Source: Cryptomeria japonica
Taxonomy: Eukaryota > Streptophyta > Pinopsida > Cupressales > Cupressaceae
Assembly (NCBI RefSeq): GCF_030272615.1
Contig: NC_081409.1
Location: forward strand, 914,860,340-914,924,339
DNA: 64,000 bases
Direction: 5' to 3'
In this document: piece by piece, positions 23,866 through 34,785 of the stretch
How positions within the stretch are numbered: the first letter of the stretch is position 1
How the letters are laid out: each line of letters starts with the position of its first letter
Notes under the pieces: generated by a model
What the model was told of the DNA's origin: nothing
Database searches by the model: none
The model's input: the letters and a program-made list of their open reading frames with translations, nothing else
Made by a program: the position numbers and the translations under genes

Positions 23866-26208
23866 ATGGCATCCACCTCTACAATTGAATACATAGCGAA
23901 CCCTACTGTTGTGGAAGTAATTAAAAGACTTAGGCCCGTATTTCAGTTGGTCCCCGAAATAGCAAAGAAAGATGATATATGCTTTGTTATCAAAAAGGAT
24001 GAAATATGGATGGAAGCAGTCATCCCCAGGACAATCTGGGTAACAGAAATGGGCTATGAAACAGATGACCACATAGTTGAAACTTATGCCAAAGCACTTC
24101 TGGAAGCCCCAAATGAACCTAAAGAAGAAATATTTGGTAGTGCTGAAACCATAGAAAGCCAAATTCAATCAAAGAAAAGAGTGAAGAAGGTAGAAGCTTT
24201 TGTGAGAAAAGGATCCAGACAAGCAAAAGCCATTAAGGAAGATGTATTAAAGAAAACCGGCATAACTGAAGATGAGTTGGCAGCCCCACAACCTGAAGCT
24301 CATCTATCATCGGTAGGTACTTCCTCAGAAGGAGATATGCCAGCAACCTTTAAAAGAGTTGTTAGGAAAAGAGACCCCTCATCGGCAACCACTCCTTCAC
24401 CTAGAAGGACAAGGCAAAAGCAACAAGCTGTGAGATCTCCGGTCAGAAAGGTCACACCTAAAAGGAAGCTGACCCCTAAGAAAAAGAAAAAGGCAAAAAC
24501 TGACTTGGCACCTCTAGACATTTTGTTAAATGAGATCACAGAGGAAGGAAAACTGAAGAACATAAAGAAAATATATGACACCCTATCGGTTGATGAGAAG
24601 GGGCAAGTTGAGGAGAGTGTAATACTACACATGGACATGTTTAAAAAGGTTTTGATGGAAGTCTTAAATGAAATTCCTGATGACTTATACAAAAGACTTG
24701 AGGCCAGAAGGCAAGGAGTAATTGAACTGGACAAGAAAATAAAAGTAGAAAAACTACTTGCTGTATATCCGGTAAATTCCCCAAAAGAAATTGATGATTT
24801 GATAGCTCAGGCCAACCGGATAGTTTTTTCCACTGCACACCGGCATATTTCACTGATGGCAGGTAGAGTTACAGAGGTTTCAGAGGAAACAGAAGATGGT
24901 TGGGACATATTTTTGGTTGAAAAAGAAAAACAAGAAGAATATAGGAATCCCAAGCCTATTAAGGTATATCGGAAAGATAAGGACAAAGGGAAAGGGAAAG
25001 TTGGTGGACCTCCAAGCATAAAGATTAAAGATAACCTACCTCCACCTGTAAAAATTGCAATCCGTGAAAATCAACCGGCAACTGAAAGCATGGATGTAGA
25101 GGATAGCAAAACAAATCTTGAAGTCCTATTCATTGTAAATGTTGATACCCAAAAGATCAACATAACAGTTGATAAAGACCCAAGTGAAAAATCAGATATG
25201 GCCAAAGGGCCTCCGGTAACAGGAAATACAGAGCAACCGGTAGCGGATACAGGGAAAAAGATGGAATCTGAAGCACAAACAGAGAAACCGACAGAGCTAA
25301 AGGCTCCAGAACAGATGCCACCGGTAAGAAATGAAGCAGGAAAACCAGTGCTAAAGGAAATGCAGACACAAACTGACCTGCCAGAGGTCAATACAAGCAT
25401 GGTCACTTCCACCGGTATTCAGGTTGTTGGGTCACCATCAAAGTCAACAAATGTGACTGAGGTATTACTTGAATCCATCAAGAAAATAACTGACTATAGC
25501 TCACAAGCTTACAAAGCAATAGATGATTCAATACCAATTTTGAAAACAATTGCTCCTAATTGTAATATAGATAATAAAGATTCTTTAGGACAGTTGGATA
25601 CACTATGTAAATACATTTCTGGAAATATTGAGCAGATATAGGTAGAATCTGTAAAGGACATTGTAGAAAAGGAGAAACAGAAATTCTTTGAGGAAGAAAT
25701 TAAGAAGTGTAACAGAGATTTTGACACACTTCTACCGGAACTGTGTAGTTTGTTAAAAGAGTACAAAAACCTGTACAAAGACACATGCAAAGCAAACTTC
25801 CTGACTATAGATATAGACAAGAAGATAAGCAAGACACAAGAAGAGATAAACAAGTTTGCAGACAATTTTGTCAACTCACCGGATTCATTATCTGTTTTTG
25901 AAGATAAGTTAGCAAATTTTGAGGCAGAATTACTTAAACAGGAGAAAGAGAAAGAGACAATAATAAATAAGGCAAAATACTTGAGATCTAAAATGAGTCC
26001 AAGATTGGATTATCTAGCATCTCTACGGAAGGAAATCTCAGAGGCATTATCACCGGGAAGTAAAACACCGGTAGAGCAATTGCAGCATCTAACCGGCACT
26101 GTGAAGAGAACTGAAACAGCAATAAAAGATAGCAAAAAGTTTATGGACAGTATAAACTTAATTTTGGGCGATCTTTTTCAGATAATAACTACCCAACTAC
26201 AAGGTTGA
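23866..26208 (+). pseudogene. Large unidentified retroelement ORF (about 780 codons, one TAG)
   Basis: One reading frame runs from ATG 23866 (an upstream in-frame ATG lies at 23839) to TGA 26206, broken only by TAG 25639. Residues 1-100 look globular (YIANPTVVEVIKRLRPVFQ, VIPRTIWVTEMGYETDDHI). Residues of roughly 180-220 are strongly basic (KRKLTPKKKKKAKTD, a plausible nuclear localisation signal). A Pro/Thr/Glu-rich region follows, and the last 200 residues are predicted coiled coil by heptad pattern. I do not recognise the family. It follows the knuckle protein and ends about 215 bp before the 3' LTR. The architecture resembles the ORFs at 31558-34758 and 50078-53524. Confidence 0.7.
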
Positions 26209-27344
26209 GGTCATGGACCGGTATAACTACAAACTCTACTAACATCTTGACAACCTTTGTCATTGATGCCAAAGGGGGAGTAGTAGGATGAGAAAATTCA
26301 AAACACAGGGATCATATGCTCAGGGGGAGTCCCTCATTTTTTTGGTAAATTTTTGGTCTACACATTTTTGGACATCTTTTTGAAATTTCTCATGAGTGTT
26401 GCCATCAATGCCAAAGGGGGAGATTGTTGGCATATGGACACTCCAATGAGACATTTTGTGTGATTGAAGGTTTTGTCATTGATGGCAACCTTGCAATCCT
26501 ATGGCACCGGCAAGACATTCTACCGACAAAGCATTATTCAAGCAAGACAGTGCATCGACATTAGCAAAACCACTTTACATCGGCACCGGCACCGGCACAG
26601 AAATAAAGATTTATACCGGCACAAAGGCCGACAAGATTTTTGATATGTAATATTTTGATTATTATTGCAAGCCGACTTGGCAAATTGTAAAATGACTCTT
26701 GTATATAAAAGAGATCATTATAGACATTTGTAGGGATAGGTATGCGAGCATAAAGAAAATTATTAGACAGACCTAATGTGTGAATTATAGGTCAAGGGTA
26801 TATGTAAAGAACAGAGCAAGAACCGGTACTGAATCTGGCATTGGAGATGCTATTATAAAGCAGTACAGATCATTGGATTAGTTTAATCCTTATTGTAAGT
26901 CAGTGTGACTTCTCACTGAGCAGTGTGCTCTAGGCAATTGGCCTTCCTGCATGTGTAGGCCCCTATTGTAAGCAATATTCTCTTATTGGCCAGTAAGTGA
27001 ATATTGTGGGTCACAAATCCCACCGAGGTTTTTCCCACACCGGGTTTCCTCGTTAAACATCTTGTGTTATGGTGTTCTTTTCATGTGGATGTTTTTGATT
27101 CTGTTTACTACATTAATTCTTGCATACCGGTACACTGTTACTTTATGTTCTGCATGTTTTGTCTTAAGAAAATTATAATACCGGTCAGATACTGATTCAC
27201 CCCCCCCCCCCCCATCTCAGTATCTGTGGGAACCCTAACAAAGCATAGGCAAAACACTAGGAAATTAGGCGAAATTTGTACTCTAAAAAGTGAAAAGTGG
27301 GGGTCCCCATTTGTAATGGGGTGACGTGTGAAGACGCCATAACA

Positions 27345-27735
27345 CTTCCCTAGTCTGAATATGGTACCTGTAACCCTAAATTTTGAAGGTTTTAGGTCCA
27401 AGCTAAATTCACTTCAAGTCTGTGTTGTTCTCCCTCTTATTTGATTTTAGGTTTGCTCTGCTCTTAACTACGAATTAAGGCTGATTGCAATTTGAAAGGA
27501 TGAAACTAATCTCCTATATACCACCCTACACATTCAAAACCTCACACCCTATCTAATTAAGCCGGCTTGACTTATGTTAAAACATTTTCTATATTCATGA
27601 AGGTAAAGGCCGACTAAGGTGTTAAATTTCCCTTGAGCCGGTTTTGAAGGTGTGGATGTACAATGGAAAGTGCATATTGCAAGTGTGCGTGTACATGTAC
27701 ACAATCTTGAGTGTAGATATACATGAAGACAAAAG
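27345..27735. other. Unassigned repetitive stretch
   Basis: No gene is supported. The text continues at 29573 after the inserted LTR at 27736-29572. Both sides contain GCCGACTAAG/CGGCTAGG-like words, suggesting one interrupted older repeat. Confidence 0.4.
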
Positions 27736-29572
27736 TGTAATGTCCCCTCTCTAGTTGATAGGCAGTTGAGTAGGATTGGCCTATCATTAAGGTTCCTGTA
27801 GGTTAGTAGAGTGGTTAGGGGACCCAACCAGGGGTTGTGGAGCTTATCAGGGATCTTTACGAGCCATTCCAGATAGTTTGAGGTAGTCTCCTATTTTTTT
27901 AGGAGGGTTCCTACTTTTTAGGAAGAGACTGATAGTCAGCTTGATGACCACCTAAAAGGTGGGGAGCGCAGTAGGAGGTCTTTGGAGCAGTCTTGTATGA
28001 GCAGGGACAGTTTCCTAAATTTTAGGAGGATTCCTATTTTTTAGGGATTGATTGAGAGTTGACCAAAACATATCAGGAGACCCTAGGGATAATTTTGGAG
28101 GCTGTGGTTGCAATTCCTATATTTTAGGGAGGATCCCTATTTTTGAGGAGGGGACTGGCAGTGGCTCTGCTATAGTTAGACATCACTAGGACGACACGTG
28201 CATTATTAGTCTTTAGTTCAGGATGGCTAGGTGATGTGGTTTGAATAAAAATTACATATTAAAGTATTGACTTTAATATTTAATTTAAATAAAATAAAGT
28301 GATTTAATCATGATGTCACTATATAATAAATTATTAAATTAATAAAGGATGCCATGTCCTAGTATCGCAACGTTGTTTTTAAAAGGTGGCCATTTGAGGG
28401 GTGTTCATTCATGAATAAAATTAATTTAATAAATGTCATATGGGCCTAGAATTCCAACACCCAACTTTGAGGAGGTTTTATTTATGAAAAATTACTTTAT
28501 GAAAGTTTATAAAAGGCCCCAAGATGAACGCCCAACCTTGAGGAGGAATTATTTCATAAAATAAACTTTAATAAAGTTGCTTGAAAACCCTAATTAGGGT
28601 GTGTGTTTTTGGAGACCAATAAACTAATATGTGAGGCTTCATTTTGAGCATTCAGTCTTTCATTTTCACAACGGGAAATTGCATGCGAGCTTTGAGAAAG
28701 GGTTTCTATAGTAGATCAGCCTCCTGTGAATGGAATTTCCTAAGCGTAATAGTGAATTGGATAAAAACCCAATTCATATTTGAGGGGAATTTACACAGGG
28801 TTCCTATTTGGGCTTCATTGGAGAGATTCTTATGCAGGTTTGGAGTTATTTTTAGAGGTAAATCAGACATTTTTGTAATGGCAGGTTGAATTCACCATTT
28901 AGTTGCAGATCTGGGATGTTTGGGCCTATGTCATCATCATTCAGCAGCAAATCCAACTTGCTATACCATTATTCAGTGAGAATATAACCTACTATAGCTA
29001 GGTGTTAGGGTTTGGAATCATAATCAGACATGTAATTGTTTATATAGTGGCTGGAAAGTGCATATTAGATTCGTGGCAGAGAAGATGATGGCTGAGAATT
29101 GCATATCAGACCTGTAGCAGCTCATATCAGTCCTGCTGTTGCAGATCAGACTTCATATCAGACCTGAAAGTGGTCATTTCCATTCCCAAAGTGGTCTACT
29201 GCAACCACAGCCTCCAAAATGATCCCCGAGGTCTCCTGATATGTTCTGGTTAACTCCCAGTCAATCCCTAAAACATAGGAGTCCTCCTAAAATTTAGGAA
29301 ACTGTTTGTGATCATCCAAGACTGCTCCAAAGATGATCTGCTGCGCTCCCCACCCTCTAAGTGATCATCAGACTAATTGTCAGTCTCCTATAAAGTAGGA
29401 ACCCTCCTAAAAAATAGGACACTGCCTCAAACTGTCTGGAATGGCTTGTAAAGATCCCTGCTAAGCTCCACAACCCCTGGTTGGGTCCCCTAACCACTCT
29501 GCTGACATACAGGCACCCTAATGATAGGCCAATCTTGCTCAACCACCTGTCAACTAGAGGGGGGACATGACA
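27736..29572 (+). mobile_element. LTR-like insert whose 3' end is an inverted copy of its 5' 375 bp
   Basis: It starts TGTAATGTCCCC and resembles the chromovirus LTR. It has a TATAAAAGG box near 28507. Positions 29201-29572 are the reverse complement of about 27736-28112, ending GGGGGGACATGACA. Flanks are AAAAG and AAAGG, an imperfect duplication. AT-rich U3 text fills the middle, and no coding sequence is seen. Confidence 0.7.
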
Positions 29573-30492
29573 AAAGGCAAGTCGGCTAGGTTATATAATT
29601 TGTTTTTGTGTTGTCCTGATCAGGTTGGCTAGTTTAGGGAATCAATGATTGAACGCATAAAAAGAAGGCAAGCCTTCACTCCCAAAACACCATTCACACC
29701 TGATTTTTATTGCTCTGCTCTGCATTCAGGTCTAGTGCAAATTAGGGCCTGCTCTTCTAGGTCTGTAGGTCTGATTTTGACTGACTTTTAGATCTGACTT
29801 CTAAGTTGCAAGTCTGAGCTTTAGGTCTGATTTCTGAGTTTTAGTCTCTTCAAGGTTTGATTTTCATCTTGACTTTCCAACCTGATTTTCTGATGTTTTT
29901 TCAGGGTCTCATTTTCATGATCCTGCTCGGCAGAATTTAGACCTCCTATTGCACAAAATTCTGAGCGCATATTAGATGTTGAATTGCACAAAATGATGCA
30001 AGGGTGCATGTGAGGATTAGGCTTGCATGAGTGCATATGATAGGTATGTGTGCACAAGCCTAGGTAATGTGGAGCACATCAAAATAGCATGCTTGCACAA
30101 AGCTAGATGGAGCACATATGAGGGGTTACCTTGCACAAATTGTTGGTTGTAGCAGGATTCATACCTTGATTTGCACAGTTTGATGGTGGATTCAGAATAA
30201 GTGCTTGCACAAGGGATGAGCGCATAGGACACTTAGGTATGCATAAAAGTTGCTAAGGTGAAGGGCGGGATTTTATGGTGCCTTGGCACAACCCTAGGCA
30301 CTCATGAGGTGGAGCTATGCACAAGATAAGATGAGTGCATTTGGATGAAGTGGTTGCAGAGCATGAAGGGCACAAATGAAGGAGAGATATGCACAAGTTT
30401 GTACAAGCTATGACGGCCCTTGAATCCACACTTAGACATTTTTGAATGATCATCTTGAGGTAGGGTTTGACACTAGTGCACAACCTACCCCT
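29573..30492. repeat. Unassigned region with recurring TGCACAA and GCGCAT words
   Basis: From about 29930 to 30480 the words TTGCACAA, GAGCGCAT and GAGCACAT recur every 30-60 bp as a degenerate array. No gene is supported. Confidence 0.5.
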
Positions 30493-31557
30493 TGTTGATG
30501 TGTCTTTTGTACATGACCAAACACAGAATAAAATACCTAGAGGTATCTTATCCTCTCTTGAATAAAGCTCCCCGAATGCTGAAGATTTCGCAGAAGGATC
30601 AATTGGAGCAACTCCAAGGTTCTGATATGTAGGTTCTCTACTCGTGGATAAGCACCAGTGGTCGTTGTGTTTGCTGTTTTACAAGGGGCCTTACGTACTT
30701 TCTAAGAAAGCTTGTTCTTGCAAGTACTTTTCAATAAGGAAACCGGATTCTCCTAATATTAACTGATGTTTCAAAAAAAAAGCAAAAGCTAAGGGGTTCA
30801 AGAAGGCGATGCTAAACTAATCCTAGGAATGACTAAATGAGGAGTGGTCTTGAGAAAACTCTACCAATTTCAGTATTGCCAAAAGATTACAACTCTACTG
30901 GAATTGGTGCAATCTTCTAAGGGGATTCAATGATTTTCAAATCATCAATGCAATAGATACTATCAATAAGATACATATCAATATCTCCAATAATGATTGA
31001 ACTCTTAAACAATTTCAATATCTCCAGTTGACCACACAAGGCGTGCTTACAATTAGTAAGGAGCTAGTGGTTTGGACTATGAGTTTTACCAAAGATCAAA
31101 CACAACATTCGTCCTTCAATCTAATTCTAAAATTTAAGTACTATCTCTACTAAGGGTGATTCAAGAAGATAAACAACCATGAAAATAGCCACAAGGATTG
31201 CAATAAAACACCATAACTTCAATATTTCATTGATCTCATAGCAAAATATAACAACAATTGTTTAACTTTCTCTCTTCACTACTTTTTTCTTTGCTGCTAA
31301 CAATCTTACTCTTTTTTTTTTCTAACTTTTTAAAATGAATTGAGTGATGGCTTATATAACACTCTCAAATACAATGAATGGCCTGGATTTAAAGAAGATC
31401 AAAGGCTGAGATGTTGACACCTAAACCCTAATTAGGGTTTGTTACAAAAATGACCCTATTTCGAGAAGTATTATCATCCCATAGCCAATAGAAATTGGCA
31501 CAAATAACAAGGAAACATAGCCCAATAGGAATTGAATTGCCACATCATTTCATAACA
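30493..31557 (-). repeat. LTR, reverse orientation, probably 3' LTR of the adjacent minus-strand element
   Basis: On the minus strand the right end reads TGTTATG and the left end ACACATCAACA at 30493. TTATATAAGCC, a minus-strand TATA box, lies near 31352. The segment 30493-31150 is clearly related to 47810-48430 (shared TATCTTATCCTCTCTTGAA and following text). The right boundary is tentative. Confidence 0.55.
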
Positions 31558-34500
31558 ACTTTTCATCTAGAATTTTGTTCCCTTTTCTATGTTCTTTTAT
31601 GGCATATTCAATAAATTTGGACGTAATCCCCTCGATCTCAGCAATGGGAATCTCATGTAGGTTCTTCATCCGCTCTTCCAAGTGAAGGATCTGATCAAAA
31701 GCTGCAAGAAGGGTCATCTCCCATCCATGCTCTAGTTCTTTTGTTTTCTCGATCAGGAACATAGTAACATACATCTGATCTCGCTACTTTTCTGTGATCA
31801 TGTTCTCCTCTTTGCAAAAAATAATCTTGATCTTGTCTTCCAATTCTTGGACATCCACATTTGTTTCGATCTCTATCCTTCAGTCAAGGATTGTACATAA
31901 TACATCAAACACCTTATCCTGAATAGGATGGATAGTGCCCTCAACTTGGCTGCATCTACTATTGATGTCTTCAAATAGAAATTCCTTCATTTGGAGCAAA
32001 GTTGACCATTGTAGAAGATTATGGGTTCCTCCATCAATTATCTTCTCTTGTGCTAAAACCTGCCTTGACGTCCTTCTTACCACTTGTAATACAGGGATGA
32101 TAATGTCTCTAGTGTGAGTGAATGCATCTACAATTATCAATAGATTATGAATGATCTCAAGGACTTGGATAGCTTTGTGGATTGTCTTCATCATTCTTGT
32201 TATAAATTCCATGGCTACCTTGTAGGATTCATCAATCCATGAACTTATGAGTTGGGCTAAGTTCTTCATCTTCTCTGCCTCATTTATTGACTCAGGAGGG
32301 AGTGCATGCAAGGGTGATATTGCTGGATCTTGTCGCTTTAATGGTTGATTAAGGTGGCTAAAATAATTCCTCCAAGCGCTAACCTCCTTTTCTAACCTCT
32401 TATTCTTTTCCATTTCTTCCTTGAGTTTATCATTAATTGCTCTCACTGAATCAGTTGCTTCTTCCATGGCTTGCTCGGAGGTAAGTGGACCAAGATCAAA
32501 TGTCTCTAAATCATATTCTTCTGCCATAATCTCATCCTCATACTTGTCCACTGCTAGTGTAGCTACCTGTATCTTCCTGGGTCCTGCATCATCTCCAATT
32601 ACCTTTGAGATGTTTGTAGCCTTCTTCTTTTCGATTTCTTCGTGAGAGTTTCCTATGAGACTTTCCAAATCAAATACTTGTTCTTCCTGTTCAACTACAA
32701 CTACCCTCGTCAATCTTTCTTTCAACCAATCTGGAATGGAAGACTTTCTTTCCCTTACTTGTATTTCCTCAGGCAAAGGTCTTCGGCTTTGAAAGGAGAT
32801 GTTGCTTCATCATCATTCTTTTCTTCTTGTTGCTCATTAGCACCAACTTGGAGAGGAAGAGACTATCTTGATGAGTGCTGAGGTGTTCGTCCTTTGCCTC
32901 GTTTATCATTCTGTATTGTGGATTCCATAGACTCATCTACTTCATACACCTTCTCTCTTTGATTCTCTACTTGACTTATCTCCTTTTCATGTCTAGAAGA
33001 AGTACTCGATGGACGATCAAGATTCACCTTTTGTTTCTTCTTGGATGGTTCTTTCTTGTTAGGTCCTTCCTTTCTCTTTGACCCCTTGGAATGAGAAGTA
33101 TTCTCACTCACACTTGCTTCTCCTTCTTCTATTCTTGCTTCTAGGGTGAATGTCATGGCTATATTCTGCTCCTTCAATTTTTGATGCTGTACGTCCACCC
33201 ATCTGCGAGTGCAATTTAAAACTGGGTCCATCAATGCTCTCAGGTTTGCAACTTCTTGCTCATTCCAATCTATCTTCACTTCTTTATCTTCCTTCTCATA
33301 GGATGATTGGAGATATCTACCACTGTCTTGTGCTTGATCGGCTACTCTATAAACTTTACATTTCCTAATAAGATCCAAGGGTAATCTAGAATGCATCTTT
33401 CTTTTCACCTCCACATCATCCTGAACATTCATTCAAAAGTCTTCTACTTGAAACACATTTCTGTACTTCTTCCCAACTTTCTCTTCCATATGACCATGGG
33501 GATCAAAATTCTCTCTCGAGGCAAAGGATGTGAATGAATACAGAGATAGTTCCTTTTCTGCATCTTCGGCTGCTTGAGAATTAGGACACACTTAATTGAA
33601 TTTCCTAGTGAAATCGGTACGGGAATACCATTTCCATGCTTATGTCTTGGTGCTTTAGCACAAGCTGCCAACTGTCTAGTCACTTCAAGTGGTATTATTC
33701 TATCTGTAGGATACCTTGGCAACATATAAGGAGGTGAAGGACATCCATGGATCCTGATGTAGGTGAATTTTGGAAATTGAATGAACCATGCACCATGTTT
33801 CTTCACGAGCTCTTGTGCTTCCGGAGACAGTCGATGGTGAATCCCTCTTTGCAATGTCCTAGTGATATACATTGTGAAGGTGTCATTGACTAGTTTGTTG
33901 TAATTCTTAGGTGGATGATGTGGTTGAGCATAAGAATCACATGTTCTTATCTCTCCTGTCCCTCTCCCAACAACTCCTCTATGTGGTAGCCCTGCATACT
34001 CAAAACCTCTGACTAAAGAATATATAACATATGAACTCATGTGGAATGACTTAGTAGGGACTAGCCTCCTCAACTGCACATCTAGGTTGTTGCTAATAAT
34101 TCTGGCCCAATTGAACATTCCTTTTCCTTGGATGATCACTTGAATAAAGAAGAACATCCACTTGTCGAAAAAGAAGGCCTGAGAGGCACCTATAACCCGA
34201 TTGAGCATGGTTATCAAGTCTCTGAATTGCTCTTGGAAATCAATTTTGTTGCGTATTAGGTATCTTGTTCAAGCGAGGCCTACTCATGAGTAACCAAGTC
34301 TTATTGATGAAGTTCAGACAGGTATCAGGATCATCTTCATAGATAGACCTAGCTCCTTCTAAGCTCTTGTAGATCATATCTCTCGGCTTCGGAAGATGAA
34401 AAACTTCACTTATAGCTTCTTCTGAAAGATAGGCTAGGATAGTTCCATCCTCGGCTACGATTGTCCTTGAATGTGAATCATAGTGCCTGGCACATTCGAT

Positions 34501-34758
34501 CATTTGCTCATGACATCTAACTGCGGGAGGGAAGCCTGCGGCCTTGATGATGCCACTCTCAATTATCTTCTTGGCTGTGGGTGATAGCTTGCTGATGTAG
34601 GGTGCTTCTCGAAACTTCTTCACATTGAAGTTCCCTAAGTTGGTGTCTCCAATATTGCTCCATTTGGACACGATCCTAGTCTCCAAATCATCGTTCTTTT
34701 GATCTTCTTTAATGAGAGCCTGCCGGGTAGCGGATCCACTCGCCTTGGGGGCCGTCAT
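31558..34758 (-). pseudogene. Decayed retroelement ORF of unknown family, homologous to 50078-53524
   Basis: Minus-strand frames 34758-34240, 34217-33444, 33432-32863, 32776-31880 and 31774-31550 form one protein broken by TGA/TAG codons and frameshifts. The first two frames contain a conserved block shared with the other copy: WM-FI-I, IIS-L-QL-L, SFHMSSYVIYSL, then FPKFTYIRI and PYMLPRYPTDRIIPLEVTRQL. A basic segment (NKKEPSKKKQKV) follows, and the C-terminal half is helical and coiled-coil-like (EEMEKNKRLEKEVSAW). ATG 34758 (MTAPKASGSATRQ) is the likely start. The element's 3' LTR appears to lie at 30493-31557. I cannot name the function. Confidence 0.65.
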
Positions 34759-34785
34759 TTGCTACCTACAAAAAAGAGGCTTAAG

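Larger units (their letters stand above)
21550..27240 (+). mobile_element. LTR retrotransposon without pol, carrying gag-like and large unknown ORFs (5691 bp)
   Basis: It is bounded by the exact TSD AAGCA (21545-21549 and 27241-27245). LTRs of 810 and 816 bp (21550-22359, 26425-27240) begin TGTTGGCATATGG and end CCCTAACA; each has a TATATAAAAG box (about 21815 and 26702) and a long C-run near its end. The PBS TGGTATCAGAGC (22362-22373) is iMet type, and the polypurine tract is CAAAGGGGGAGA just before 26425. The internal 4.07 kb encodes a coiled-coil/zinc-knuckle protein and a long unidentified protein but no protease, RT or integrase that I can see. Confidence 0.93.
19337..27344 (+). repeat. 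LTR (3' part) of a family with a conserved terminal hairpin, split by an LTR element
   Basis: Positions 19337-21549 and 27241-27344 are one LTR-like sequence. It shares with 53830-54984 a tandem array around GGGGAAAATCGA (here 20770-21170), the adjacent text AACCACTCAAAATCA and the last 60 bp, with hairpin CCCCATT-TGT-AATGGGG at 27305-27321 and end AACA at 27344. Its left part is cut off by the chromovirus insertion at 19336. No coding sequence is supported here; TCTGAA-rich text fills 19340-19900. Confidence 0.6.

Noticed and set aside
27736-29572. A foldback or Mutator-type DNA transposon with long TIRs
   Set aside because: Both arms begin TGTAATGTCCCC like a known LTR in this window, and the middle looks like the rest of that LTR. 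The flanks do not give a 9-bp duplication.
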